This document shows, piece by piece, positions 8,595 to 16,886 of a stretch of DNA of 64,000 nt. The position numbers and the translations under genes are program-made. Location of the stretch: positions 23,339 to 87,338 of the forward strand of contig RCMX01000006.1 of assembly GCA_004348925.1 (NCBI GenBank), in the 5' to 3' direction. Within the stretch, counting starts at the first letter, position 1; each line of letters starts with the position of its first letter. The notes under the pieces were generated by a model. The model did not search any database. It was not told the origin of the DNA and was given only the letters and a program-made list of their open reading frames with translations. Source of the stretch: Actinomycetota bacterium. Its GTDB lineage: Bacteria; Actinomycetota; Coriobacteriia; Anaerosomatales; Anaerosomataceae.

Positions 8595-9878
8595 CTACAG
8601 GACCGCGAGCACCTCGGCGGCGGCATCGGTCATCGCGGTGATGTCGTCGTCGCTGTGCGCGAGTCCAACGAACGTGGCCTCGAACTGGCTCGGCGCGAGC
8701 GTGATGCCACGATCGAGCATGCCCTTGAAGTAGCGGGCGTAGCGCTCGGTATCGCAAGTGGAAGCGGTCTTCCAGTCGCGGACCGTCTCGGCGGTGAAGA
8801 ACATGCACGCCATAGAGCCCACACGGGTGAGGAACGCGTCGATGCCAGCGGCTTCCGCGGCCGAGCGAAGCCCGGACTCAAGCAGCGCGCCCTTCCGCTC
8901 GAGCTCGGCGTACACGCCGGGCTGGCTGAGCGCCTCAACGAGCGCGAGGCCCGCGACCATCGCGATCGGGTTTCCGGAGAGCGTTCCGGCCTGGTAGACG
9001 GGGCCGACGGGCGCCAGGTACTCCATGATCTCGCGCTTGCCGCCGAATGCCCCCACGGGGAATCCTCCGCCGATAATCTTGCCGAGGGTGGTGAGGTCGG
9101 GTGTCACACCGTAGAGCTCCTGCGCGCCGCCGAGCGCCACGCGGAAGCCCGAGATGACTTCGTCGAAGATGAGGACGACGCCGTACTCGTCGCACAGCGC
9201 GCGCAGCCCGGCGAGGTACCCATCGGCGGGCGGGACGACGCCCATATTGCCGGCGATCGGCTCCAGGATGATGGCCGCGACCTGCTCGCCCACCTCGGCA
9301 AGCGCCGCCGAGACGGCCTCGAGGTCGTTGTACGGCAGCACGATGGTGTCGGCGGTCGCACCGGCGGTGACGCCGGGCGTGCCGGGGATGCCGAGCGTCA
9401 CGAGTCCGCTACCGGCCGCGCACAGCAGCGCGTCGGAGTGACCGTGGTAGTTGCCGTCGAACTTGATGAACTTCTCCCGGCCGGTGTAGCCGCGAGCGAG
9501 CCTGATGGCGCTCATCGTCGCTTCGGTGCCCGAGGAGACCATGCGCACCATCTCCACCGAGGGAACCGCGTTCACGACTGCCTCGGCCATGCGGACCTCA
9601 ACCTCGCTCGGGGCGCCGTAGCTCGTGCCGCGCTCGAGCTGCTCGCGAACGGCGGCAAGGACGTCCTCGGGCGCATGCCCGAGGATCATCGGCCCCCAGG
9701 AGCCCACGAAATCGATGTACTCGTTGCCATCCACATCCCACACGCGGGAGCCCTTCGCGCGATCGTAGAAGATCGGGTCGAGCCCCACGCTCTTGAAGGC
9801 GCGGACGGGAGAGTTCACGCCGCCGGGAATGAGACGTCCCGCCTCGGCGAACAGTCGTGACGAGTTGGTGTGCTGCAT
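8595..9878 (-). CDS. hemL: Glutamate-1-semialdehyde 2,1-aminomutase
   Basis: PLP enzyme of 427 residues converting glutamate-1-semialdehyde to 5-aminolevulinate, the second step of the C5 heme route begun by HemA. The N terminus [20 protein letters not shown] is typical, [10 protein letters not shown] carries the PLP-contacting aspartate, and the Schiff-base lysine is in [18 protein letters not shown]. The ATG at 9878 follows an AAAGGAG site; a reading from 9998 would add 40 residues without similarity. A good extended -10 promoter lies 53 bases upstream. The next gene downstream is galU, from which it is functionally distinct. Confidence 0.96.
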   Translation of the reverse strand: MQHTNSSRLFAEAGRLIPGGVNSPVRAFKSVGLDPIFYDRAKGSRVWDVDGNEYIDFVGSWGPMILGHAPEDVLAAVREQLERGTSYGAPSEVEVRMAEAVVNAVPSVEMVRMVSSGTEATMSAIRLARGYTGREKFIKFDGNYHGHSDALLCAAGSGLVTLGIPGTPGVTAGATADTIVLPYNDLEAVSAALAEVGEQVAAIILEPIAGNMGVVPPADGYLAGLRALCDEYGVVLIFDEVISGFRVALGGAQELYGVTPDLTTLGKIIGGGFPVGAFGGKREIMEYLAPVGPVYQAGTLSGNPIAMVAGLALVEALSQPGVYAELERKGALLESGLRSAAEAAGIDAFLTRVGSMACMFFTAETVRDWKTASTCDTERYARYFKGMLDRGITLAPSQFEATFVGLAHSDDDITAMTDAAAEVLAVL

Positions 9879-9930
9879 GAGGAAGAGACTCCTTTCGGGC
9901 GCGCTGCGCCACCGTGGAATGCACTCGGAG

Positions 9931-9939
9931 AGTATACCA
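9931..9939 (-). promoter_or_regulatory. Extended -10 promoter element upstream of hemL
   Basis: The minus strand reads TGGTATACT, a TGn extended -10 with a 5/6 TATAAT match, 53 bases before the hemL ATG. No good -35 is seen at 17 bases. The bases just after it, TCCGAGTG, also follow the -10 of the ccm promoter. Confidence 0.5.
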
Positions 9940-9942
9940 GGG

Positions 9943-11511
9943 CTAGTTGGCCACGAAATCGCGAACGACCTTGGCATCGTAGAGACGCAGGAAGGCATCG
10001 CCCGGATTGAGCTGCCGGGTCTCGCTCACATACCCGAAGTACGGAGCCCCGACCCAACGTACGCGCCACACTCCATTGCCGAAGAAGTGCCGGTTGTTTG
10101 GAACCTGGGTGAATTCAAGACCGAAGAAGAAGGCACTGGTCTGCTCCTCGGTGTATGCAGCGATGTATTCTGGCGTGTCACCGTCTTGTGAACGCGGTTC
10201 GAACGAGGTGATCAAGTACGTCTCTCCCGTTTTTGCTAGCGGCATATCGCGCTCGAGATCGAAACCGTCAGGCAGTTCGATCACCTTCGCGGGCGCAAGC
10301 GCATATTCGATGGCTGGCTGATACGAACCGGCCAGCTCGAACGTGTCGTACACCGTGGCCTGGGAAGGCGGGACCGGCAAGGTGGCGAGCACCTGCGACG
10401 GAGACCACAGACCGTACTTCTGACCGGCGAACATCACCATCGTCGCCACAAGCAGGTACGGCAGCACCACCGTCACCGCCCACACTGCCACGGGCACCCG
10501 ACGCGCAAGCGCGAAGGCGGCACGCGCTACCGCCAGTGCCGCGAACGGCGCAAGCGGTATCAGGTAGTACGAATGGAAGTTGTACACCAGGTAGAAGCCG
10601 ACATATGCGCCGACCGAGAGCAGCACAAGGCGATCCCCCGCGCTTCGCTTCCGGATCAGGTAGATGAGCGCTGCGACCGCAAGCGCCGCCAGCACCGGTG
10701 AGAGCATCCACAGAAGCTCGTTGAGCACCTTGTACCGGAAGGTAAGCCAGCTGTCGACGCTCGCCGCGTTGCCCGAGAGGGCAGCCTGCCCCGTAAGGTA
10801 CGCCGAACCATCGATCACAAGCCGCGTGACATACCATGGCAGGCCGAGCGCGAACATGCCGCCGACGAACGGCACGACGCGCCTGGCTTTGACCCACTTC
10901 ACGCCGTGGGTGCGCCAGGTCTCCCAGAGCGCAAGGACGATCGGAGCGACGACCGCGGGCAGCTTGGTAGCGAGCGCCAGCCCCATCAAAGCTCCGCCGA
11001 GCAGCGCTTCTCGGCGATCGTCGCCTGGAATCGCATGGATGTAGTGGTACGTGCCAGCAACGATGAAGAACACCATGAGCGAGTCGACCTGGATATTGTG
11101 GTTCACCAGCGCGAACCCCGGCGTGACCGCCAGGATGGCGGCCGCGAGCAATCCGATGCGCTTGGTGTAGAGCGTCCGCCCGAGCAGGAACGTGTAGTAC
11201 ACGGTCGCAACGCCCGCCGCGACCGAGACGAGACGCGCAAGAGCCACGCTCGGCCCGAAGACGAGGAAGAGCCCCGTGACGATGAGCGAGTAGAGCGGCG
11301 GGTTGTTGCGATCGGCGGGTGCAAGCAGCCAATCGAACGCGCCCCGGTGCATATCGGCCGCAGCGATTTTCGTGTAGAAGCCCTCGTTGAACGCATGGAA
11401 GCCGCCGATAGGATCCGCCACCCGGTGCGCCCTGAGCGCGAACGCGATCAGCAGCACGCCGACCAGCGCAAGCGGGATGAGCAGCTTGCGCTGGCTCTCT
11501 GTCAGCTTCAT
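9943..11511 (-). CDS. Polytopic membrane glycosyltransferase, GT39/PMT-like (ArnT-type)
   Basis: Integral membrane protein of 522 residues with an N-terminal transmembrane helix ([18 protein letters not shown]), a long first extracytoplasmic loop containing [11 protein letters not shown] and [12 protein letters not shown], and about ten further hydrophobic segments, followed by a soluble C-terminal domain. The acidic loop plus NPPLY is the pattern of dolichyl/polyprenyl-phosphate-sugar transferases such as PMT and ArnT, which move a lipid-linked sugar to an acceptor outside the membrane. The ATG at 11511 has a GAGGAG site. The acceptor (protein or glycan) cannot be deduced. It lies between hemL and ahbA-ahbB, apart from its apparent partners near 15-18.6 kb. 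Confidence 0.75.
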   Translation of the reverse strand: MKLTESQRKLLIPLALVGVLLIAFALRAHRVADPIGGFHAFNEGFYTKIAAADMHRGAFDWLLAPADRNNPPLYSLIVTGLFLVFGPSVALARLVSVAAGVATVYYTFLLGRTLYTKRIGLLAAAILAVTPGFALVNHNIQVDSLMVFFIVAGTYHYIHAIPGDDRREALLGGALMGLALATKLPAVVAPIVLALWETWRTHGVKWVKARRVVPFVGGMFALGLPWYVTRLVIDGSAYLTGQAALSGNAASVDSWLTFRYKVLNELLWMLSPVLAALAVAALIYLIRKRSAGDRLVLLSVGAYVGFYLVYNFHSYYLIPLAPFAALAVARAAFALARRVPVAVWAVTVVLPYLLVATMVMFAGQKYGLWSPSQVLATLPVPPSQATVYDTFELAGSYQPAIEYALAPAKVIELPDGFDLERDMPLAKTGETYLITSFEPRSQDGDTPEYIAAYTEEQTSAFFFGLEFTQVPNNRHFFGNGVWRVRWVGAPYFGYVSETRQLNPGDAFLRLYDAKVVRDFVAN

Positions 11512-11634
11512 CGCATGAACTCCTCGATAGACGCGACGACCCTCGTGACGGTTTGCCCCTCTACCGACGTCGATGAATCGAATCATACAGGACGAAGTGA
11601 CGCCTACACTCCGTCTCAACAAGCCGAGGGAACC

Positions 11635-12654
11635 CTAGCTGTCGCCTTCGGCGAAGTACTTCATCGATGTCTTCTTGAACTCCCTCACGGAGTAGAGCAG
11701 CCGCGGCGCCTCAAGACCGGTGGCTTCCTTGATCCGACCGGCAACACCCTCGACATCTTCGCGGCTGCGGCCGTGGATCATGGTGTAGAGATTGGCCGGC
11801 CACGTGGGCGCGCTGGGACGCTGGTAGACGTGGCTCGCCTCGGGGAACGACGCCATGATGCGGCCAACCTCCTCGACGCGCTCCTCGGAGGCGTGCCATA
11901 CGCCCATAGCGTTCGCCGAGAACCCGGTGCGATGGTGGCGGATCGCCGCCCCGAAGCGACGGATGACGCGGGCCTCGACCCACTCGCGCGTGCGCTCGAG
12001 CACCCACGCTTCGTCGACGTCGTAGCCGCACTCGGTGAGCGTGTTCGCGAGCTCCAGGAACGGCCGCTCGATCACGTGCAGGTCGGCCTGCAGCAACCGG
12101 GCGAGTGCCTTCTCCTCGCGGGAAAGCTCCACCGCCTCGGTTTCGGCGGGCTTCGTAGTAGGCGGCGCCTCCGTGCGCTCGCCGCGTTCGCCGGTGAAGT
12201 CGAAGTCGACTTTGATCTTGAAGAGGCGAATCGCTGGCAGGTCGAGAATGTCGTCGATGCCGGTCCGCTCGGCGATCTCGTCGAGTATCGCCTGCACGCG
12301 CGCTGGCGAGTGCGCGATGAGCGTGAACCAGACGTTGTAGCGGTCCTCGCGCTCGTAGTTGTGTGTGACGTTCGGGTACTCCGAGATGAGTGCCGCGACT
12401 TCCTCGATGCGCTCCTCGGGCACGGCGATCGCGCAGAGAGTGCTCTTGTAGCCGAGGCGATGCGAGTCGAATATCGCGCCGATACGGCGGATGACGCCTG
12501 ATGACTTCAGGCCGCGGACGCTGGCAAGCACATCGGCTTCGGTGACGTCGAAATCCTTCGCGAGCGCCGCAAACGGCCGGGACGTGACGGGAAACGACGC
12601 CTGAATGCGGTCGAGCACGAGGCGATCGAGATCGGTTAGTTCGGCGAGGGTCAC
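11635..12654 (-). CDS. ahbAB: Siroheme decarboxylase, fused AhbA-AhbB
   Basis: One 339-residue chain contains two Lrp/AsnC-fold siroheme decarboxylase domains. Residues 1-152 resemble AhbA (PVTSRPF, RRIGAIFDSHRLGY, VTHNYEREDRYNVWFTL) and residues 178-335 resemble AhbB (VIERPFLELA, IRRFGAAIRHH, SVREFKKTSMKYF). They are joined by a Pro/Thr/Glu-rich linker. In most characterised organisms these are separate subunits that convert siroheme to 12,18-didecarboxysiroheme. The start GTG at 12654 lies two bases after the ahbD stop, so the pair is coupled; earlier in-frame codons lie inside ahbD. It belongs to the alternative heme pathway whose other genes are in this window. Confidence 0.92.
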   Translation of the reverse strand: MTLAELTDLDRLVLDRIQASFPVTSRPFAALAKDFDVTEADVLASVRGLKSSGVIRRIGAIFDSHRLGYKSTLCAIAVPEERIEEVAALISEYPNVTHNYEREDRYNVWFTLIAHSPARVQAILDEIAERTGIDDILDLPAIRLFKIKVDFDFTGERGERTEAPPTTKPAETEAVELSREEKALARLLQADLHVIERPFLELANTLTECGYDVDEAWVLERTREWVEARVIRRFGAAIRHHRTGFSANAMGVWHASEERVEEVGRIMASFPEASHVYQRPSAPTWPANLYTMIHGRSREDVEGVAGRIKEATGLEAPRLLYSVREFKKTSMKYFAEGDS

Positions 12655-12656
12655 CG

Positions 12657-14060
12657 CTACTCCTCGCAATCGGGGCGCATCGAAGCCGGAACATACACGC
12701 AGTAGGGCTCCTCGGCCAGGTAGTCGCCGGTCACCGAAAGCGCGCGGGCGCGGCAGCCGCCACACACGGCCTTGTACTCGCAGGCGCCACACTTGCCCTT
12801 AAGGAGCGAGTAGTCGCGAAGCTCGTTGAAGACCTTGGACTCGGTCCAGATCCGGCTGAAGGGCTGCTCCTTCACGTTGCCGAGCTGCATGTCGAAGTAG
12901 CCGCACGGCTGGATATCTCCCACATGGCTGATGAAGCAGAAGGTGATGCCGCCGAGGCACCCGCGCGTCATCGCGTCGAGACCGTACTCCTCACGCGTGA
13001 CCTTCTTGCCCTCGGCCTTCGCCTTCTGGCGGATGATGCGGTAGTAGTGTGGCGCGTCGGTGGGTTTGAAGTGCAGCGGCGACGTCTTCTGGCGCTCGTA
13101 CGCCCACTCCAGCACGGCCTCGTACTCCTCTGGAGGAAGCTCCTTATCGAGCAGGTCCTCGCCTCGGCCGGTGGGCACCAGCATGAAGATATGGAAGGCA
13201 TCCACGCCGAGCGACTCGGCCAGGTCGTGGACCGCCTCGACCTTCTTGTAGTTGAGCGTGGTAACGGTCATGTTGATCTGCACACCCACGCCGTGACGCT
13301 TCGCGATCTTGATGCCCTCGATCGTGGAGTCGAAGCACCCCACCTGGCCGCGGAACGCGTCGTGCTCCTCGGCGGTCGGGAAGTCGACGGAGACCGAGAT
13401 GCGCGGGATCTTGTGCTCGGCCATCTTCGCTGCGATCTCATCGGTGATGAGGGTGGCGTTCGTGCCGATGACGGGCATCGCGCCCTTCTCGTGCGCGTAG
13501 TCGATGATCTCCCAGATATCGGGGCGCATGAGCGGCTCGCCACCGGTGAGGATGATGATCGGGTTCGTGATGGTCACGATGTCGTCGATGTTGCTCTTGA
13601 TCTGATCGAGCGACAGCTCGCCCTCGTACGCGCCGAACTCGGCCGCCGCGCGGCAGTGCGCACACGACAGGTTGCAGCTGCGGGTGATCTCCCAGGCGAT
13701 GATGCGCGGCGCCTTGATGCCCGTGCGCGCCTCGTAGGCCGCAGCAGCCTCGCCGCCGCCGGGACGGAAGCCCATCGACCGCGCGCCGCCGTGGCGCTGC
13801 GTGCCGCCCGGGTGACCGCCCGGATGGCTGGGCGGCATCGGGTGGGTGCCCGACGAAGCCTCCGCAGCCGCCGAAGGCGGCGATGACAGCGAGGAGGGCA
13901 TCCGCCCGATGCCGCCCATCGGCATGCCGATGGCGGTCTGCCCACACCCTTTCTCGGCGTCGGCCATCTCCTGCTCGTCTATCGTGGGGCGCTCGTCGCC
14001 GAACTCCTCTTCAAGATCTAGATCGGGACGTGCGTCGGCGTTGCCTACGTTGTCTGCCAT
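12657..14060 (-). CDS. ahbD: Heme b synthase, radical SAM protein AhbD
   Basis: This 467-residue enzyme performs the last step of the siroheme route, oxidative decarboxylation of Fe-coproporphyrin III propionates to heme b. The radical SAM cluster cysteines are C129, C133 and C136 in RSCNLSCAHC, with LTGGEPLMR following, and a C-terminal Cys-rich auxiliary cluster region (CGACEYKAVCGGCRAR). APRIIAWEITRSCN is typical of AhbD rather than AhbC. The first 115 residues are an unusual extension: acidic at first, then rich in Gly, Pro, Met and His with four histidines between 73 and 90. The ATG at 14060 has GGAA upstream; starts farther upstream lack a ribosome site. Confidence 0.9.
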   Translation of the reverse strand: MADNVGNADARPDLDLEEEFGDERPTIDEQEMADAEKGCGQTAIGMPMGGIGRMPSSLSSPPSAAAEASSGTHPMPPSHPGGHPGGTQRHGGARSMGFRPGGGEAAAAYEARTGIKAPRIIAWEITRSCNLSCAHCRAAAEFGAYEGELSLDQIKSNIDDIVTITNPIIILTGGEPLMRPDIWEIIDYAHEKGAMPVIGTNATLITDEIAAKMAEHKIPRISVSVDFPTAEEHDAFRGQVGCFDSTIEGIKIAKRHGVGVQINMTVTTLNYKKVEAVHDLAESLGVDAFHIFMLVPTGRGEDLLDKELPPEEYEAVLEWAYERQKTSPLHFKPTDAPHYYRIIRQKAKAEGKKVTREEYGLDAMTRGCLGGITFCFISHVGDIQPCGYFDMQLGNVKEQPFSRIWTESKVFNELRDYSLLKGKCGACEYKAVCGGCRARALSVTGDYLAEEPYCVYVPASMRPDCEE

Positions 14061-14154
14061 ACGGTTCCTTTGCCTTTCCTGAACGGGCGCGAGATCGTCC
14101 TGCGCATCGCCACAAGCGAGCGCCGTACCGACATCCGCTCCCGCTACACCAGAT

Positions 14155-15279
14155 TCATCCCAGACGTTCCTCAAGCACGGCCACGATCCGCTCTGCCGCA
14201 TGCCCGTCGCCGAACGGATTCGCCGCTTCGGCCATACGCCGGTAGAGCGCTGGATCGCCGAGAACCTCGAGTGCACCTCGAGTGATACCCTCGCGCGTAG
14301 TTCCCACGAGCCGAATCGCCCCGGTTTCGAGCGCCTCGGGGCGCTCTGTCGTCTCACGAAGCACAAGGACGGGCACGTCGAGCGAGGGCGCCTCTTCCTG
14401 GACCCCGCCGGAATCCGACATGATCAGCGTCGCACTCCTCATCATACCGAGGAAGGTAAGGTAGTCGAGCGGCTCGGTGAGAAGGACGCGCTCGTTGGCG
14501 CCAAGGACGCGGTTGACGACATCTCGCACCACCGGATTGCGGTGCACGGGGAACACAACCACCAGGTCATCGAATGCCGCAAGCACATCGAGCACGGCCG
14601 AGCAGATCGCCTCCATCGGGACACCCCAATTCTCCCGGCGGTGCGCTGTGACGAGAACAAAACGGCCCTTGCCGCCCGCAAGGGATGCCAGGCGCTCGTC
14701 GGCAGGCGTGTTGGGGATTCCTGCCGCGGCGAGCAGCGCGTCGACCGCCGTGTTGCCCGTCACGTAGACGTCAGCTGCCGGGACGCCCTCGGCAAGGAGT
14801 CGGTCCCGGGCATGCGCGGTGGGTGCGAAATGCATATCGGCGACCTGCGTCGTCAGGCGACGATTCACTTCTTCGGGAAACGGCGCGTGCTTGTCGTCCG
14901 AGCGAAGTCCAGCCTCGATGTGTCCGATAGGCACGTGCTCGTAGAAACTCGCGAGCGCACCGGCGAGCGTGGTGGTGGTATCACCCTGGACGAGGACGGC
15001 ATCGGGTTTGAGATCTCGAATCGCAGCACCGATGCCGGTGACCGCCTGCGCAAGGACCTCTTCCGGTCGCTGACCATGACGCATCAAGTCAAGATCAAGG
15101 TCAGGCGCGAGGCCATAGAGCGAGAGCACCTGATCCAGCATTTCGCGATGCTGGCCGGTGACGGCCACGATCGCCTCGAAGCGGCTGGCCGATCGCTGAA
15201 GCTGCTGGATTACGGGCGCCATCTTGATCGCCTCGGGTCTCGTGCCGAACACCAGTAGAACCCGTCGAAGGGGTGTCAT
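14155..15279 (-). CDS. wecB: UDP-N-acetylglucosamine 2-epimerase, non-hydrolysing
   Basis: GT-B-fold epimerase of 374 residues converting UDP-GlcNAc to UDP-ManNAc for wall or surface glycan synthesis. The start RRVLLVFGTRPEAIKMAPVI, the histidine-rich VTGQHREM, VQGDTTT, HIEAGLRS, and the distal SDSGGVQEEAPSL are all diagnostic. Family length is normal. It starts 21 bases after the stop of the small SMR-like gene and ends 94 bases before ahbD, so it closes the lipid-linked sugar module. Confidence 0.95.
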   Translation of the reverse strand: MTPLRRVLLVFGTRPEAIKMAPVIQQLQRSASRFEAIVAVTGQHREMLDQVLSLYGLAPDLDLDLMRHGQRPEEVLAQAVTGIGAAIRDLKPDAVLVQGDTTTTLAGALASFYEHVPIGHIEAGLRSDDKHAPFPEEVNRRLTTQVADMHFAPTAHARDRLLAEGVPAADVYVTGNTAVDALLAAAGIPNTPADERLASLAGGKGRFVLVTAHRRENWGVPMEAICSAVLDVLAAFDDLVVVFPVHRNPVVRDVVNRVLGANERVLLTEPLDYLTFLGMMRSATLIMSDSGGVQEEAPSLDVPVLVLRETTERPEALETGAIRLVGTTREGITRGALEVLGDPALYRRMAEAANPFGDGHAAERIVAVLEERLG

Positions 15280-15300
15280 CTCAACTTCACTCCGCTCTGC

Positions 15301-15681
15301 TCACGCCGCGCTGATGGTAACGACCAGGACACCCGCAACGACCAGGCCGATTCCAAGCCATTGCGCCGGCGTGAGCCACTCACGAAGCTTGAGAACCGCG
15401 ATCGTAGCCACGCCTACATACGTCAGTCCCAGGAAGGGGTACGCAACGGAGAGCGGCACGAGCGAGAGGGCGATGATCCACATCGCAGCCGAGATGGCGT
15501 ACAAAGTCAGCCCCACCCACACCTGCCAGTGACCAAGCACGGTGCGAATCAGCGCCACGGGACGGCCGATCTCGCTCTTCCCGATGGGACCCACCCGCAG
15601 CATGCCCAACTTGAGCAGCGTCTGTCCTGTCACAACGAACACGACCGACGTCACGACATATGCGAACCCAACCCCGCTCAT
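15301..15681 (-). CDS. SMR/EamA-like small membrane protein, probable half of a lipid-linked sugar flippase
   Basis: Protein of 126 residues with four hydrophobic segments, of the size and pattern of small multidrug resistance-like EamA halves such as ArnE and ArnF (for example AYVVTSVVFVVTGQTLLKLG and SLVPLSVAYPFLGLTYVGVA). The ATG at 15681 overlaps the stop of the upstream GT2 fusion gene as ATGA. The fused membrane half of that neighbour has the same fold, so the two could form a heterodimer moving an undecaprenyl-phosphate sugar across the membrane. The function is inferred from the arn-type gene order. Confidence 0.7.
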   Translation of the reverse strand: MSGVGFAYVVTSVVFVVTGQTLLKLGMLRVGPIGKSEIGRPVALIRTVLGHWQVWVGLTLYAISAAMWIIALSLVPLSVAYPFLGLTYVGVATIAVLKLREWLTPAQWLGIGLVVAGVLVVTISAA

Positions 15682-16886
15682 GCTCGCCTCGGTTCTACGG
15701 TAGGTGCGGCTCCAAGCCAGCCGACGAGCAGCACTCCGAGCACGATGAGTGCCACGCCGGCCCAACGCAACAGCGGCACGGATTCACCCGAGAGTGCCGC
15801 GAGTACAACGACGAGCACATAGCCGCTGGCACCGAGCGGGTATGCAACCGAGAGCTCCAGGCGCGAGAGCACACCAAGCCATAGAACTGACGACATGGCA
15901 TACAGTCCGAGGCCCACCAGAATCTCCGGGCGTTGGATGGCGTCGAGGAGCAGCTGACGAGCCTGCATGCCACCCAGATCCTGTGCGCCCATGCGCAGGA
16001 ACACCTGGCCGAAGGCGCCCAGGAACACCGATGTGAACGCAAACGCCAGGGGTGCCAGCGGCACCCTCTTCCTCCCGCTCCCCGCAACCTTCGCGATGAC
16101 GCGGAAGTATGCGCCGATGGTCGGAACGATCTTGATCGCGGACTCCTTGCGCTTCGCATCATAGCGGAGAACGAAGGGGACCTCTGTGAATGCGGCGACG
16201 TCCCGCAGGCGCTGGGCGATCTCTAGCATGCACGCGAACCCTCGCTCGCTAATGAAGTCGTCTCCGAACTCCTGGAAGCCTCGCCGGACCGCTGCAACAC
16301 GGTAGGCTCGGAATCCGCATGAGTAGTCGCGGAGACCGCGGATCGGCCGCACCAGGGCGATGAGTGCGCTCGCTCCATACGACAGCAACGTACGCAGCCC
16401 CGAGAGTCCCTCGACCCCTGAACCCCGTCGATAACGCGAGGCGACTACCACGTCGTAGCCATCATCGATCTTCGCCAGCATCGACGGGACGTAGATCGGA
16501 TCCTGGGTGAGGTCGGCGTCCATGGTAATGATGATGTCATCCGGTCCGGCAGTCTCCGAAGACTCCCGGAGCCCTCTGCGTATCGTGAATCCAAGACCCC
16601 GGTTGGGTTCGTTCCGGACCACCCGCACCGGAACGCCCGAGTCGGCTTTCCGACTCGCGATCTCACCGGTGTCGTCAGCACTCCCGTCATCCACGACAAG
16701 GATGTCGTAGACCAGTCCGTGCTGGTTGGAAACCTCTGCGATGCGGTCCAACAGATCCGCTATGGATGCGGACTCATTGTATGCGGGCAAGACCCAGTGG
16801 ATCACCCGATCCATCGGCTTCGTCGTCCCATGCCTCGCGTGTGCCTGGGCTGCTGAATCGCGCACTATGTCCCCCCTGCCGTTCAT
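15678..16886 (-). CDS. Fusion of a polyprenyl-phosphate sugar transferase (GT2, ArnC/DPM-like) with an SMR-like membrane half
   Basis: Protein of 402 residues. Residues 27-240 form a GT2 catalytic domain of the dolichol-phosphate mannose synthase/ArnC type (VLPAYNESASI, VVDDGSADDT, ITMDADLTQDP, SCGFRAYR). Residues 265-400 form four transmembrane helices with the SMR/EamA pattern LSVAYPLGASGYV, matching the downstream 126-residue protein. The transferase would load a sugar on undecaprenyl phosphate and the membrane half would take part in flipping it. The ATG at 16886 overlaps the upstream stop as ATGA. This GT-plus-flippase fusion is not the classical arrangement. Confidence 0.8.
   Translation of the reverse strand: MNGRGDIVRDSAAQAHARHGTTKPMDRVIHWVLPAYNESASIADLLDRIAEVSNQHGLVYDILVVDDGSADDTGEIASRKADSGVPVRVVRNEPNRGLGFTIRRGLRESSETAGPDDIIITMDADLTQDPIYVPSMLAKIDDGYDVVVASRYRRGSGVEGLSGLRTLLSYGASALIALVRPIRGLRDYSCGFRAYRVAAVRRGFQEFGDDFISERGFACMLEIAQRLRDVAAFTEVPFVLRYDAKRKESAIKIVPTIGAYFRVIAKVAGSGRKRVPLAPLAFAFTSVFLGAFGQVFLRMGAQDLGGMQARQLLLDAIQRPEILVGLGLYAMSSVLWLGVLSRLELSVAYPLGASGYVLVVVLAALSGESVPLLRWAGVALIVLGVLLVGWLGAAPTVEPRRA

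Noticed and set aside
8493-9860. Plus-strand frame of 455 codons opposite hemL
   Set aside because: HemL motifs fix the minus strand as coding.
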